From JAYWIG01 sp043789035 (lineage in GTDB: Bacteria; Pseudomonadota; Gammaproteobacteria; Burkholderiales; Burkholderiaceae_E), in contig JAYWIG010000362.1 in the NCBI GenBank assembly GCA_043789035.1, forward strand, positions 1 to 64,000: 64,000 nucleotides of DNA, given 5' to 3'. Below the pieces are notes generated by a model, which was given only the letters and a program-made list of their open reading frames with translations, was not told the DNA's origin and searched no databases. Below are positions 51,467 to 59,515 of this stretch, one piece after another. The position numbers and the translations under genes are program-made. Every line of letters starts with the position of its first letter. The stretch's first letter is position 1.

Positions 51467-53035
51467 TCAATGTACATCCGTAGGCATCTTACTGGAGCGC
51501 TTTTCAAAGTTAATACTTATCAAACCACCGCCGTCAGGCCGATTAGATGCGCTCAGCTTACCACCGTGCAGTTTCATGATCCGCTGGGTAATTGCCAAGC
51601 CTAAACCTCCGATGGTGGATGCCGCTCTTTTCAACGGCGGTGTTCGCAATGAGGAACCTTGCGTAAGTCGCTCGAGGATTTCACCAGAAAACCCATTGCC
51701 ATTGTCTGCAACAGAGACTTGTATTGAGTCAGGGTTCATTGCGTCAATTTTCACGTCAATCTGGGGCATCCGCGTCGACTTGCCATGTTTCATCGCGTTA
51801 TCAATCAAATTCGTAATAGCACGTTCAATCAAGTGGATATTCGCTTTGAGCTTGACGGATTTCGGTGGCACGAGCTCAAACGTAAACGCTATATTTGAAT
51901 CGAGTTGCTTGAATTTCTGAACAATATCCCCAACAAGGTCATCGAGCGAAAACCACTCGAACTCAACAATTTGATCGGTGAGCTCGAGCACTGCAAGCTC
52001 GAAAAGTTCTTGCGATAGTGCCCGAACCCGATCACTTTGGTCCAATGCAATCTGTAAGACTTTTCGATCTGCCATTGATAGGTTCGAGGCCCGCTGATGA
52101 AGAGCTTCAAGGTTGCCATGCAGGGCTGTCAGTGGTACACGCAAATCGTGAGCGACACCGGCCATAACTTCGCGGTGTTCATAAGAGATTCGTTCGGCTT
52201 TTGTACTTTGAACTTCAAGCCGCGTCGTCATCGTTGCAAAAGAGTTTTCAAGAATTTCGATCTCGTCACCAGTCTGGCTGAAATCGGTGGGCGTTGAAGA
52301 TGATGAGTCCTTTGTGTCACGCTGAAACAACGCCATTTTTTGCGCGAGGCTGCCTAGTCGTCCTGTTAGTTTTTTCGCAATCAAATACCCGCCTATCGAG
52401 GTGACGACAAATGCCAGTATTAATAAGGTGAATGAGCTGCCAAAGTGATTTGCGACGCTGCTCACTGCATTTCCATTTTTTTGCATTTGGCTATTGATCA
52501 AAATATAGAGATAACCCTGTTTGTTGGGCTCCTTAAGTGCAGGCCAATGGCTGCGTGCCGGAGTAAAGCGTGCGGCACTAAAAATGCGGGGTGACGCAGC
52601 ATTTAAAGGATCTGTGCCGCGAATCGGAAACATATCGTTTTGCAAGAAATGTTCAATCGGTTTGAGATCAACGACATGGGTTTCCAGCTCGCGAGTTGTG
52701 TTGATAAACGCTAGTACCTTACCGCTATCATCGAGCACATATACTTGAATTGTCGGGTTGACCACCATAAGCATCGACAAAATAGCATTACGTTCTGCGC
52801 TGCGCCCCTCCAACGCACTAGAAGCCATCACATCAGGCCAGTTATCGACGATGTTTTTTGCTAAGTCTTTGGACAAACCTTGCAAGAGTTTTTGCTCGTG
52901 CTCTTGAGAAGCATTAATTGCAATGATTCCGGCGAATAGGCTAAACAATGCCAGCAGCGATACCAAGGCATATGCAATTTTGGAGGCGAGTGGGGTTGAC
53001 TTTACTAACACTACGGCTTCAGGGCGTTGGCTCAA
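51467..53035 (-). CDS. Sensor histidine kinase
   Basis: A 522-residue membrane kinase. TM1 lies at about 20-41 and TM2 at about 200-222, flanking a periplasmic sensor region of about 160 residues. HAMP follows, then HisKA with the phosphoacceptor His at 296 in MAGVAHDLRVPLTALHGNLE. The HATPase has the N-box NLIDNAMKHGK and the G1 box VADNGNGFSGE. Start TTG 53035 overlaps the regulator gene by 17 bp; GTG 53011 is an alternative. The periplasmic part has few Met or Cys residues, so the signal it reads is not evident. Confidence 0.88.
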   Translation of the reverse strand: MSQRPEAVVLVKSTPLASKIAYALVSLLALFSLFAGIIAINASQEHEQKLLQGLSKDLAKNIVDNWPDVMASSALEGRSAERNAILSMLMVVNPTIQVYVLDDSGKVLAFINTTRELETHVVDLKPIEHFLQNDMFPIRGTDPLNAASPRIFSAARFTPARSHWPALKEPNKQGYLYILINSQMQKNGNAVSSVANHFGSSFTLLILAFVVTSIGGYLIAKKLTGRLGSLAQKMALFQRDTKDSSSSTPTDFSQTGDEIEILENSFATMTTRLEVQSTKAERISYEHREVMAGVAHDLRVPLTALHGNLEALHQRASNLSMADRKVLQIALDQSDRVRALSQELFELAVLELTDQIVEFEWFSLDDLVGDIVQKFKQLDSNIAFTFELVPPKSVKLKANIHLIERAITNLIDNAMKHGKSTRMPQIDVKIDAMNPDSIQVSVADNGNGFSGEILERLTQGSSLRTPPLKRAASTIGGLGLAITQRIMKLHGGKLSASNRPDGGGLISINFEKRSSKMPTDVH

Positions 53036-53717
53036 ATCGATATCCTACACCCCAGACGGTGATGATGAATTTGGGATTTTCCGGGTCTACTTCTATTTTT
53101 GCCCGCAGCCTGTTGATCTGAGAATTCACAGCATGCTCGAAGCCGTCAAAATTCGTTCCCCACACTTCTTGAATTAAATGAGCGCGGGTAAACACACGCT
53201 TCGGATGAGACACCAAAAACCAAAGTAGATCAAACTCCCGGCGGGTAATCGGTATACCGACATCCTTATGGAATAGCTCCCGCTTTAGGGCATCAAGATG
53301 AAGGTCGGAGAATCGTGCTTGAAGCGGCTCCCGTGCGTGTGTGAGTCGTAAATCCTTTCTCCTAAGCACGGCTCGCATTCGCGCCACTAGTTCAAGCATC
53401 GAGAAAGGCTTGGCAATGTAGTCATCGGCGCCAAGCTCTAAACCCAGTACACAATGCGCCTCGGCAGTTCGCCCTGTGATCATGAGAATAGCAACATCAT
53501 TTTTATTTGATCGTATGTGCCGACAAATATCCCACCCGTCGAGCTTTGGCAACATAAGATCTAACAAAACCAAGTCCCAGCGTTGTTGCTCAAATGTGGC
53601 CGGTGCTTTTTGGCCATCTGACTCACGATGCAGCACATAACCCGCGCCTTCGAGGTTGAGTTGGATGGCGTTTGCGACAGCATCGTCGTCTTCAATTAAG
53701 AGTATGTTTTCATTCAT
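53019..53717 (-). CDS. OmpR/PhoB-family response regulator
   Basis: A 232-residue regulator. The receiver domain has the acidic pocket IEDDD, phosphoacceptor Asp at 53 in LVLLDLMLPKLDGWD, and conserved IAKPF. The C-terminal winged helix contains ITRREFDLLWFLVSHPKRVF and RLRAKIEVDPENPKFIITVW. OmpR-family proteins bind direct repeats spaced 10-11 bp, which matches the phased GGTGA arrays at the Met-rich, cytochrome b and catalase/spondin promoters nearby. ATG 53717 is chosen because it gives the standard MNENILLIEDD start. It is the first gene of the regulator-kinase-gor unit. Confidence 0.9.
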   Translation of the reverse strand: MNENILLIEDDDAVANAIQLNLEGAGYVLHRESDGQKAPATFEQQRWDLVLLDLMLPKLDGWDICRHIRSNKNDVAILMITGRTAEAHCVLGLELGADDYIAKPFSMLELVARMRAVLRRKDLRLTHAREPLQARFSDLHLDALKRELFHKDVGIPITRREFDLLWFLVSHPKRVFTRAHLIQEVWGTNFDGFEHAVNSQINRLRAKIEVDPENPKFIITVWGVGYRFEPTP

Positions 53718-53760
53718 GCTACGCAATATATCCCGGCAACGTACCAAAATCATCACGAAC

Positions 53761-53791
53761 GCGAGATAAATTGATTACGGTTTAATCTCGC
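53761..53791. promoter_or_regulatory. Long inverted repeat between regulator and msrB
   Basis: GCGAGATAAA (53761-53770) faces TTTAATCTCGC (53781-53791). Seven outer bases pair exactly, then three more around a single extra A. It sits in the divergent region 43 bp from the regulator start and 131 bp from msrB. Probably an operator; it has no half-site in common with the GGTGA arrays. Confidence 0.5.
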
Positions 53792-53922
53792 TTGCCTAGG
53801 TCATTTGATACTAAATCGAGATGTCTTTTACGTTAGCTTTTGGTATTTGTGTCGACTTGACAAAGGTAGCAAATTTGCATTTTTATTGTACTTTTAGTGT
53901 TAACTTTTTTTCAGGATATTGT

Positions 53923-54432
53923 ATGAACCGACGTCACGCAATTTTTAGATTCTCAACTCTTGCATTAGGAATAGCCATGTCCACCCCCTCCGGGAGTGCT
54001 CCAAGCACCACATCCTTCACGCCTCTCACCAAAACCAAGGCCGACTGGAAAACGTTGTTACCTGCTGCTGCCTACACGGTTTTGTTTGAAGAGTCGACCG
54101 AACGTGCAGGTAGCAGCCCCTTAAACGACGAGAAGCGTAACGGCACCTACATCTGTGCTGCCTGCAACCTTCCGTTGTTTAATAACGCACAAAAATTTAA
54201 CAGCGGTACTGGTTGGCCAAGTTTCTTTGACGCACTACCCGGTACGTTAGGGGAAAAGCGTGATTTCAAACTGGTTTGGCCACGCACCGAATACCACTGT
54301 GCTCGTTGCGGTGGGCATCAAGGCCATGTGTTCAATGATGGCCCCAAGCCAACAGGTTTACGTTATTGCAACAATGGTGTGGCGCTTCAGTTCGTGCCAT
54401 CAGAAGCTAAACTTCCGGAGTTAAGAACATGA
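53923..54432 (+). CDS. msrB: Exported peptide methionine-R-sulfoxide reductase
   Basis: A 169-residue MsrB with an N-terminal export signal (MNRRHAIFRFSTLALGIAM). The zinc site has two CxxC pairs (CAACNLPLF and CARCGGHQGHVFNDG), with the family segment FNSGTGWPSFFDAL. The catalytic Cys lies in LRYCNNGVAL. It reduces the R epimer of methionine sulfoxide in proteins, here in the periplasm. ATG 53923 has AGGA at good spacing. The stop overlaps the next msrA start as ATGA. Confidence 0.9.
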   Translation: MNRRHAIFRFSTLALGIAMSTPSGSAPSTTSFTPLTKTKADWKTLLPAAAYTVLFEESTERAGSSPLNDEKRNGTYICAACNLPLFNNAQKFNSGTGWPSFFDALPGTLGEKRDFKLVWPRTEYHCARCGGHQGHVFNDGPKPTGLRYCNNGVALQFVPSEAKLPELRT

Positions 54433-55040
54433 GTATTTTTAAAAGAATTGCCGTTTCTCTTGGCTTGGCCCTGAGCCTTGCGGTCGGCATCGCCAACGTG
54501 CATGCACAAACACCGAAAACTGCTAGCGCCATTTTTGCAGGTGGGTGCTTTTGGTGTACTGAATCCGACTTTGAGAAGCTGCCTGGCGTGATTAGCGCTG
54601 AATCGGGCTACATCGGTGGCAAAACGGTGAATCCGACTTATCAAGAAGTGAGCGCGGGTCGCACTGGCCACACCGAGGGGGTACGTGTCGTGTACGACCC
54701 GACCAAGGTTAGCTATTCAGTCTTACTAGAATACTTTTGGAAGACCATCGACCCGACAGTGAAGGATCAACAGTTTTGCGATCACGGCAGTCAGTATCGT
54801 AGTGCGATTTTTTACGATACTGAAGAGCAACGATCTTTAATCGAAGCCAGTAAAGCGGCCCTGTTAAAGGCAGGACCAGTGAAAGTCATTCACACTGAAA
54901 TTGCCAAAACGAGTACGTTTTATCCGGCCGAGGAATACCATCAAGATTACTACAAGAAGAATCCTATTCGCTACAAAGGGTATCGCTACAACTGTGGTCG
55001 CGATGCTCGCTTGGCCGAAGTCTGGGGTTCGAAAAAGTAA
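54429..55040 (+). CDS. msrA: Exported peptide methionine-S-sulfoxide reductase
   Basis: A 203-residue MsrA with a signal peptide ending near IANVHAQ. The catalytic motif is FAGGCFWCTESDFEKLPGV, and family segments GHTEGVRVVYDP, DHGSQYRSAIFY and YPAEEYHQDYY follow. A C-terminal Cys in YRYNCGRD may serve as resolving residue. Coupled to msrB by a 4-base overlap, so both epimers of oxidised Met can be repaired outside the cytoplasm, as MsrPQ does in E. coli by another chemistry. Confidence 0.92.
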   Translation: MSIFKRIAVSLGLALSLAVGIANVHAQTPKTASAIFAGGCFWCTESDFEKLPGVISAESGYIGGKTVNPTYQEVSAGRTGHTEGVRVVYDPTKVSYSVLLEYFWKTIDPTVKDQQFCDHGSQYRSAIFYDTEEQRSLIEASKAALLKAGPVKVIHTEIAKTSTFYPAEEYHQDYYKKNPIRYKGYRYNCGRDARLAEVWGSKK

Positions 55041-55060
55041 AGTTATATAGGAGTTAGATT

Positions 55061-55561
55061 ATGAACACGGGTATTACAGAAACCGCCTATTTAGCAGGCG
55101 GATGCTTTTGGGGCATGCAAGACCTATTGCGTGGTATCCCCGGCGTAATTAAGACTGAAGTGGGCTATACCGGCGGTTGGTTAGACAACCCGAAATACGA
55201 CGACACGCATGATTCAAAGTCAGGGCATGCCGAGGCGGTGACGATCGTTTTCGACCCTAGTACGATTAGCTTCGAAACGTTGCTGGAACAGTGGTTTTTC
55301 AAAATGCACGACCCAACCACTTTGAATCGGCAGGGAAACGATATGGGCACGCAGTATCGCTCCACAATTTTTTACACGGATGAAGCGCAACATGCTACGG
55401 CGCAGGCCGTCATCAAGCGAATTAACGAATCGGGCAAATGGAAGCGCCCCATCATTACGACGCTTGAGCGTTTCGAGAAATGGTGGGTCGGCGAGGGTTA
55501 CCATCAGGATTACCTAGAGAAAAATCCTGGTGGCTATACCTGCCATTTCATGAGGGGTTGA
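55061..55561 (+). CDS. msrA: Cytoplasmic peptide methionine-S-sulfoxide reductase
   Basis: A second MsrA of 166 residues without a signal peptide. It has AYLAGGCFWGMQDLLRGIPG (single Cys in GCFWG), GHAEAVTIVFDP, DMGTQYRSTIFY and GEGYHQDYLEKNPGG. It follows the exported MsrA by 20 bp and a ribosome site (TAGGAG). Different from its neighbour along the whole length, so not a recent duplication. Its stop overlaps a fragment of an antitoxin gene. Confidence 0.92.
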   Translation: MNTGITETAYLAGGCFWGMQDLLRGIPGVIKTEVGYTGGWLDNPKYDDTHDSKSGHAEAVTIVFDPSTISFETLLEQWFFKMHDPTTLNRQGNDMGTQYRSTIFYTDEAQHATAQAVIKRINESGKWKRPIITTLERFEKWWVGEGYHQDYLEKNPGGYTCHFMRG

Positions 55562-55758
55562 AACAGGTGGCGGCGCGGGCTCATGCACGCGCACGGTCGA
55601 TCAAGCTCGGCCAAGCCATCTCCGAGCTTTTCGTGAGAGGAAGTTCCGGCAGTGTTCCGATGCGTCAGTTGAACGGCGTTTGGGTATTCGAACCGCCTAA
55701 GGATGCGCCCACCATATCGGCTGAACAAGTAAAGCAAATGTTAGGAGAGTCGCTTTGA
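55558..55758 (+). pseudogene. 5'-truncated VapB-like antitoxin
   Basis: The frame ARSIKLGQAISELFVRGS followed by MRQLNGVWVFEPPKDAPTIS and a final EQVKQMLGES matches the C-terminal two thirds of VapB/CopG-like antitoxins that pair with PIN toxins. The usual N-terminal DNA-binding strand (RTTLDLDDD type) is missing. A TTG at 55558 overlapping the msrA stop could still start it. It overlaps the toxin remnant by 4 bases, as in intact pairs. Confidence 0.6.
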
Positions 55759-56101
55759 CCGGCTTTCTTCTCGATGCTAATACCTTGATCGCTCTTGGGT
55801 GGCCATCACATGAGTATCATGAACAAATTCAAGATTGGTTCAAGCTGAACTTTTAACGAGAAGCACTGCAAATCGACATCACAAATTCTTGGCTCTCGAT
55901 GTACAAGATGCCGAAGTCATAGGAATCTGCAGCGGCGGCCTAATGGAGCACAGGCAAGTGACCGCCGCTTATCTTCTGGCACAGGCGGTAAAAACCAAAT
56001 TTAAGTTAGTAACCTTTGATTCTGGATTGAGGCAGTTGCTCGCTACTGAGCGCGAGCGTGCAACGCACATCCTTACTCTTGGAGCAAAGCTACTAAGTTA
56101 A
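55755..56101 (+). pseudogene. VapC-like PIN toxin remnant
   Basis: The start is intact: LLDANTLIALGWPSHEYHEQ holds the first PIN Asp. It stops shortly after DWFKLNF. The C-terminal part reappears in another frame as EHRQVTAAYLLAQAVKTKFK and LVTFDSGLRQLL. The middle of the domain, including another expected acidic residue, is missing. With the truncated antitoxin in front, this is a dead toxin-antitoxin locus. Confidence 0.75.
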
Positions 56102-56562
56102 ATCAATTTGATGTGGGGAACCTGCATCTGATCCCACAATAGATCGATCACTTGGTTCTGCGTCGTAGTTGATTTGTATAACCTCACCTCCACACTCACC
56201 TTCATTTTTGGTTCGCCAATCGCTTGAAGTCGACCCTGCGACATATCCTGAGTTACGCACCCAAATGGCAACCAACTAACGCCGTGTCCGGCGAGCACCA
56301 TGGCTTTAATCGCATCAGCCATCTGAGTTTGAAAGACTTTGTCTAAGTTCGAAGCGCTATTCGATTGAAACTGAATCATATCGACGAGTTGCGAAAAGAA
56401 GATACCCGGCGCATAAGCTAAATAAGGTGTGGCATTAGTTTCCATTGAATGGAAGGAAAAGAGTGGGTTGCCGTCAACCGTCGCGGAAAACAGCGCGAAT
56501 TCATCTTTCGCTAACAACACCGACGTAAAGACATCAGCTGGCAGAAGACATCAGCTGGCAGA
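56098..56562 (-). pseudogene. 5'-truncated LysR regulator
   Basis: About 140 residues of the effector-binding domain of a LysR protein remain: PYLAYAPGIFFSQLVDMIQF, IKAMVLAGHGVSWLPFGCVT and the usual C-terminal RLYKSTTTQNQVID. The helix-turn-helix and the first half of the effector domain are absent. Upstream, a 17-bp tandem duplication (56529-56562) shifts the frame into a stop. The DUF1028 gene starts just beyond, so the original regulator was probably divergent from, and may once have controlled, the DUF1028-dpp operon. Confidence 0.78.
56529..56562. repeat. Exact 17-bp tandem duplication
   Basis: AGACATCAGCTGGCAGA occurs at 56529-56545 and again at 56546-56562 with no gap. It sits at the broken end of the LysR remnant and looks like a slippage product. 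Confidence 0.9.
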
Positions 56563-56670
56563 AAATTCGTGCCCAAAAGACGGGTGCTTCTGGCACGGGA
56601 AATGCTTTACCCTTTAAGCCAGAACTATGACAACATTATTCCTTTTACTGAATTAGAGAACTCCCCCCTT

Positions 56671-57402
56671 ATGACTTGGTCTATTTTGGCGCGCGATGAT
56701 GAAGGTCGCTTTGGTATTGCAATCGCAAGCCGCTTTTTTGCCGTTGGCTCCTTGTGCTCCCACAGTATGCGCGGCGTAGGCGCGTTATCGACACAAGCGC
56801 TGATGAATCCGCTTTATGGGCCAAAAGGTATGGCTGCGTTGGCGTCGGGAATGTCGGCAGCCGATACGATGGAGCTGCTTATTAGTGCCGATGCCGGAAG
56901 TGCTCAAAGGCAATTGCACATCCTGCCCGTAATTGGGCAGCCTGTAGCCCATACCGGTGCACAGTGCATTGATTGGTGCGGGCACCTGCAAGGCGACGAC
57001 TTCAGCGTTGCTGGCAATATGCTGGCCGGCCCACAAGTGATTGCAGCCACGGCAGATGCTTATCGAAATAGTGCAGGCCAACCGATGGCAGAGCGCCTTC
57101 TGGCGGCAATGTTAGCAGGTGAGCAAGCTGGTGGCGATAAACGAGGCAAGCAAGCCGCAGCGCTACGCATTCAAGGCGACGAGGATTACCTAGAGCTCGA
57201 CTTGCGAGTCGATGATCATGCAGAACCGTTGCTTGAATTACAGCGCATTTACGAAAAAAGCTTGGAACGGTTCCAGCCTTTTCTCTCTTGCTTAGCAGGG
57301 CGACAAAATCCCGTCGGTATTATTGATAGAACAGTAATCGAAGACAAGGTAGTGCAATTCCAGGAGCAGCTTGCTGCTCGGCGATCAACTGCAAAAAATT
57401 AA
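56671..57402 (+). CDS. DUF1028 family protein
   Basis: A 243-residue DUF1028 protein starting at ATG 56671 with the family N-terminus MTWSILARDDEGRFGIAIAS. It continues with GVGALSTQALMNPLYGPKG and AHTGAQCIDWCGHLQGDDFS, NMLAGPQVI and GEQAGGDKRGKQAAALRI. The fold resembles Ntn-hydrolases, and family members occur next to peptide transport or amino-acid degradation genes. It stands 10 bp before the dppD-like gene, so a role with imported peptides or their products is likely. The catalytic residue is not certain. Confidence 0.85.
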   Translation: MTWSILARDDEGRFGIAIASRFFAVGSLCSHSMRGVGALSTQALMNPLYGPKGMAALASGMSAADTMELLISADAGSAQRQLHILPVIGQPVAHTGAQCIDWCGHLQGDDFSVAGNMLAGPQVIAATADAYRNSAGQPMAERLLAAMLAGEQAGGDKRGKQAAALRIQGDEDYLELDLRVDDHAEPLLELQRIYEKSLERFQPFLSCLAGRQNPVGIIDRTVIEDKVVQFQEQLAARRSTAKN

Positions 57403-57412
57403 TGCTCATCTG

Positions 57413-58426
57413 ATGCAAAAGCTTGGTACCGACCCATTGCTTACGGTGAGCAATCTTGCAACGCAGTTCAGCACAGATGAAGGCGTCTTCAACGCAGTCG
57501 ATGGTGTGAGTTTCACGCTCTACCCTGGGCAAACGCTCGCGATCGTCGGTGAATCAGGTTGCGGCAAAAGTGTCACCGCTTTATCGATCATGGGGCTTGT
57601 ACCGAACCCCGTGGGCAAAATAACCAATGGTTCGGTTGTTTTCGAGGGCCAAGAGCTCATCGGAGCGCAGGCTAAGGCCTTACAAGATTTGCGCGGTAAT
57701 GGCATGGCGATGATTTTCCAAGAACCGATGTCATCGTTGAATCCGGTTTTCACCATAGGCGAGCAAATTGTCGAGGGACTGTTGCGACACCGAGAAATCT
57801 CGCGCGCCCAAGCGCAAGAACGGGCTATTGCCATGCTCAAAAAAGTACGCATTCCTGCACCTGAGCAACGCTTTCACGAGTACCCTCACCAACTCTCCGG
57901 TGGCATGCGTCAACGGGTAATGATTGCCATGGCCTTGGCCTGCGAACCGCGCTTACTTATCGCCGATGAACCCACGACTGCACTCGATGTCACCATACAA
58001 GCGCAAATCCTTGAACTGATGCAAACACTTAAAGTGGAAACCGGTACAGCAGTCATTTTAATTACCCATGATCTGGGCGTCGTCGCCGAAGTGGCCGATG
58101 AGGTCGCCGTCATGTATGCAGGCAAGGTTGTCGAAAGAGCTCCGGTTCAAACGCTCTTTGATGAACCGCAGCACCCGTATACGATAGGGCTCCTCGGTTC
58201 AATTCCAAGAATGGATAGCGATCGCCTGCGCCTGGACTCAATTAGTGGCCAGGTGCCAAGCCCCTTCGAGCGAAGCCTCGCATGCAACTTCGTACAACGC
58301 TGCCCCTTTGCCCAAGCGCAATGCATGAACAGCACGCCACCCTTAACGGAGGTTAGCCCTCAACACTGGTCGGCATGTTGGCGCGCGCCGCTTGATCCGG
58401 CCGTACTTTTCGCTGAAATCCATTAG
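57413..58426 (+). CDS. Dipeptide/oligopeptide ABC transporter ATPase (DppD-like)
   Basis: A 337-residue ABC ATPase. Walker A is IVGESGCGKSVTALSIMG, the Q-loop IFQEPMSSLNPVFTIGEQI, the signature LSGGMRQRVMIAMALACEPR, Walker B LLIADEPTTALDVT and the switch LITHDLGVVAEVADEV. The C-terminal oligopeptide/dipeptide extension has the Cys cluster typical of DppD. ATG 57413 is chosen for agreement with the family; no strong ribosome site is seen, so coupling to the DUF1028 gene is likely. Confidence 0.92.
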   Translation: MQKLGTDPLLTVSNLATQFSTDEGVFNAVDGVSFTLYPGQTLAIVGESGCGKSVTALSIMGLVPNPVGKITNGSVVFEGQELIGAQAKALQDLRGNGMAMIFQEPMSSLNPVFTIGEQIVEGLLRHREISRAQAQERAIAMLKKVRIPAPEQRFHEYPHQLSGGMRQRVMIAMALACEPRLLIADEPTTALDVTIQAQILELMQTLKVETGTAVILITHDLGVVAEVADEVAVMYAGKVVERAPVQTLFDEPQHPYTIGLLGSIPRMDSDRLRLDSISGQVPSPFERSLACNFVQRCPFAQAQCMNSTPPLTEVSPQHWSACWRAPLDPAVLFAEIH

Positions 58427-58428
58427 AT

Positions 58429-59505
58429 ATGGCATCCGCACCACTTCTCAAAATCAGCGGTCTGGTAAAACACTTCCCGGTGCGCCGAGGTGTGTTCGGT
58501 CGAGTGAGCGGAGCCGTACGCGCTGTGGATGGCATCAACCTAACAATACACACAGGCGAAACGTTGGGCATTGTTGGCGAATCCGGTTGCGGTAAATCAA
58601 CATTGGGCCGATTGGCCATTCGCTTGATCGAACCCACTTCAGGTGCTATTGAATTTGAGGGCCAAGACCTGCTGGCACTCGATGCCGGCGCGTTACGAGC
58701 GCAGCGACGCTCAATGCAAATTATTTTTCAAGATCCGTTTTCGTCACTCAACCCGCGCATGACGGTGGCGCAGACCTTAACCGAACCACTGCGGTTGCAT
58801 GATTTGCATACGGGTCGTGAAGCCCAAAGGGTCGCAGAGTTATTGAAACTGGTTGGTCTAGCGCCAGAGCATGCTCAGCGCTATCCGCACGAGTTTTCAG
58901 GTGGGCAAAGACAACGCATTGGTATTGCAAGAGCCTTGGCAGTCGAGCCTCGGCTGATTGTGTGCGATGAAGCAGTGTCGGCGCTTGACGTGTCGGTACA
59001 AGCTCAAGTCGTCAACCTCTTACAAGACTTGCAGCAACAGCTTGGCCTTTCCTACATTTTTATCGCGCATGATTTATCGGTTGTTAAACATATCGCGACG
59101 CGCATCGCAGTCATGTATCTTGGCCGAATCGTCGAGCTATCGGATAAGCAGGCGCTGTTCGCGGCACCACGCCATCCGTATACGCAAGCGTTGCTATCGG
59201 CGATTCCATTGCCAGAGCCCGGTGCTCGCCGAGTTCAGGCATTGCTCACCGGTGATGTACCGAGCCCGATAAACCCACCGAGTGGTTGTCATTTTCATAC
59301 CCGATGCCCTCACGCACAAGCACTGTGCGCCAGCCATGCACCGGCAATTGAAGAACACCATGGACACGAGATAGCCTGTCATTTTTGGCGCGATATCGCA
59401 TCAAGCTCAACCGCACCAACCGCACTGCGGCCGGCCTCGATTTCAGCATCGCGCCAACGCCTACGTCGACTTCAATCCGCTTTTAATTCACACACATCCA
59501 GTTAA
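58429..59505 (+). CDS. Dipeptide/oligopeptide ABC transporter ATPase (DppF-like)
   Basis: A 358-residue ABC ATPase paired with the preceding one. It has IVGESGCGKSTLGRLAIRLI, the typical FQDPFSSLNPRMTVAQTLTE, the signature FSGGQRQRIGIARALAVEPR, Walker B LIVCDEAVSALDVSVQ and FIAHDLSVVKHIATRIAVMY. A Cys-containing C-terminal extension (SGCHFHTRCPHAQALC) follows, with an extra Ser/Ala-rich tail of about 30 residues. It starts 2 bp after the dppD-like stop. Confidence 0.92.
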   Translation: MASAPLLKISGLVKHFPVRRGVFGRVSGAVRAVDGINLTIHTGETLGIVGESGCGKSTLGRLAIRLIEPTSGAIEFEGQDLLALDAGALRAQRRSMQIIFQDPFSSLNPRMTVAQTLTEPLRLHDLHTGREAQRVAELLKLVGLAPEHAQRYPHEFSGGQRQRIGIARALAVEPRLIVCDEAVSALDVSVQAQVVNLLQDLQQQLGLSYIFIAHDLSVVKHIATRIAVMYLGRIVELSDKQALFAAPRHPYTQALLSAIPLPEPGARRVQALLTGDVPSPINPPSGCHFHTRCPHAQALCASHAPAIEEHHGHEIACHFWRDIASSSTAPTALRPASISASRQRLRRLQSAFNSHTSS

Positions 59506-59515
59506 ACGAACACTT

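Noticed and set aside
51174..51920. A 248-codon open frame on the + strand opposite gor and the sensor kinase
   Set aside because: It is antisense to two genes with complete family motifs, and its translation resembles nothing known.
53757..53800. Assigning the phased GGTGA operator also to the regulator/msrB promoter
   Set aside because: Only one ATCACG (53752) is present; units at 11-bp steps on either side do not match, so autoregulation through this motif is not supported by the sequence.
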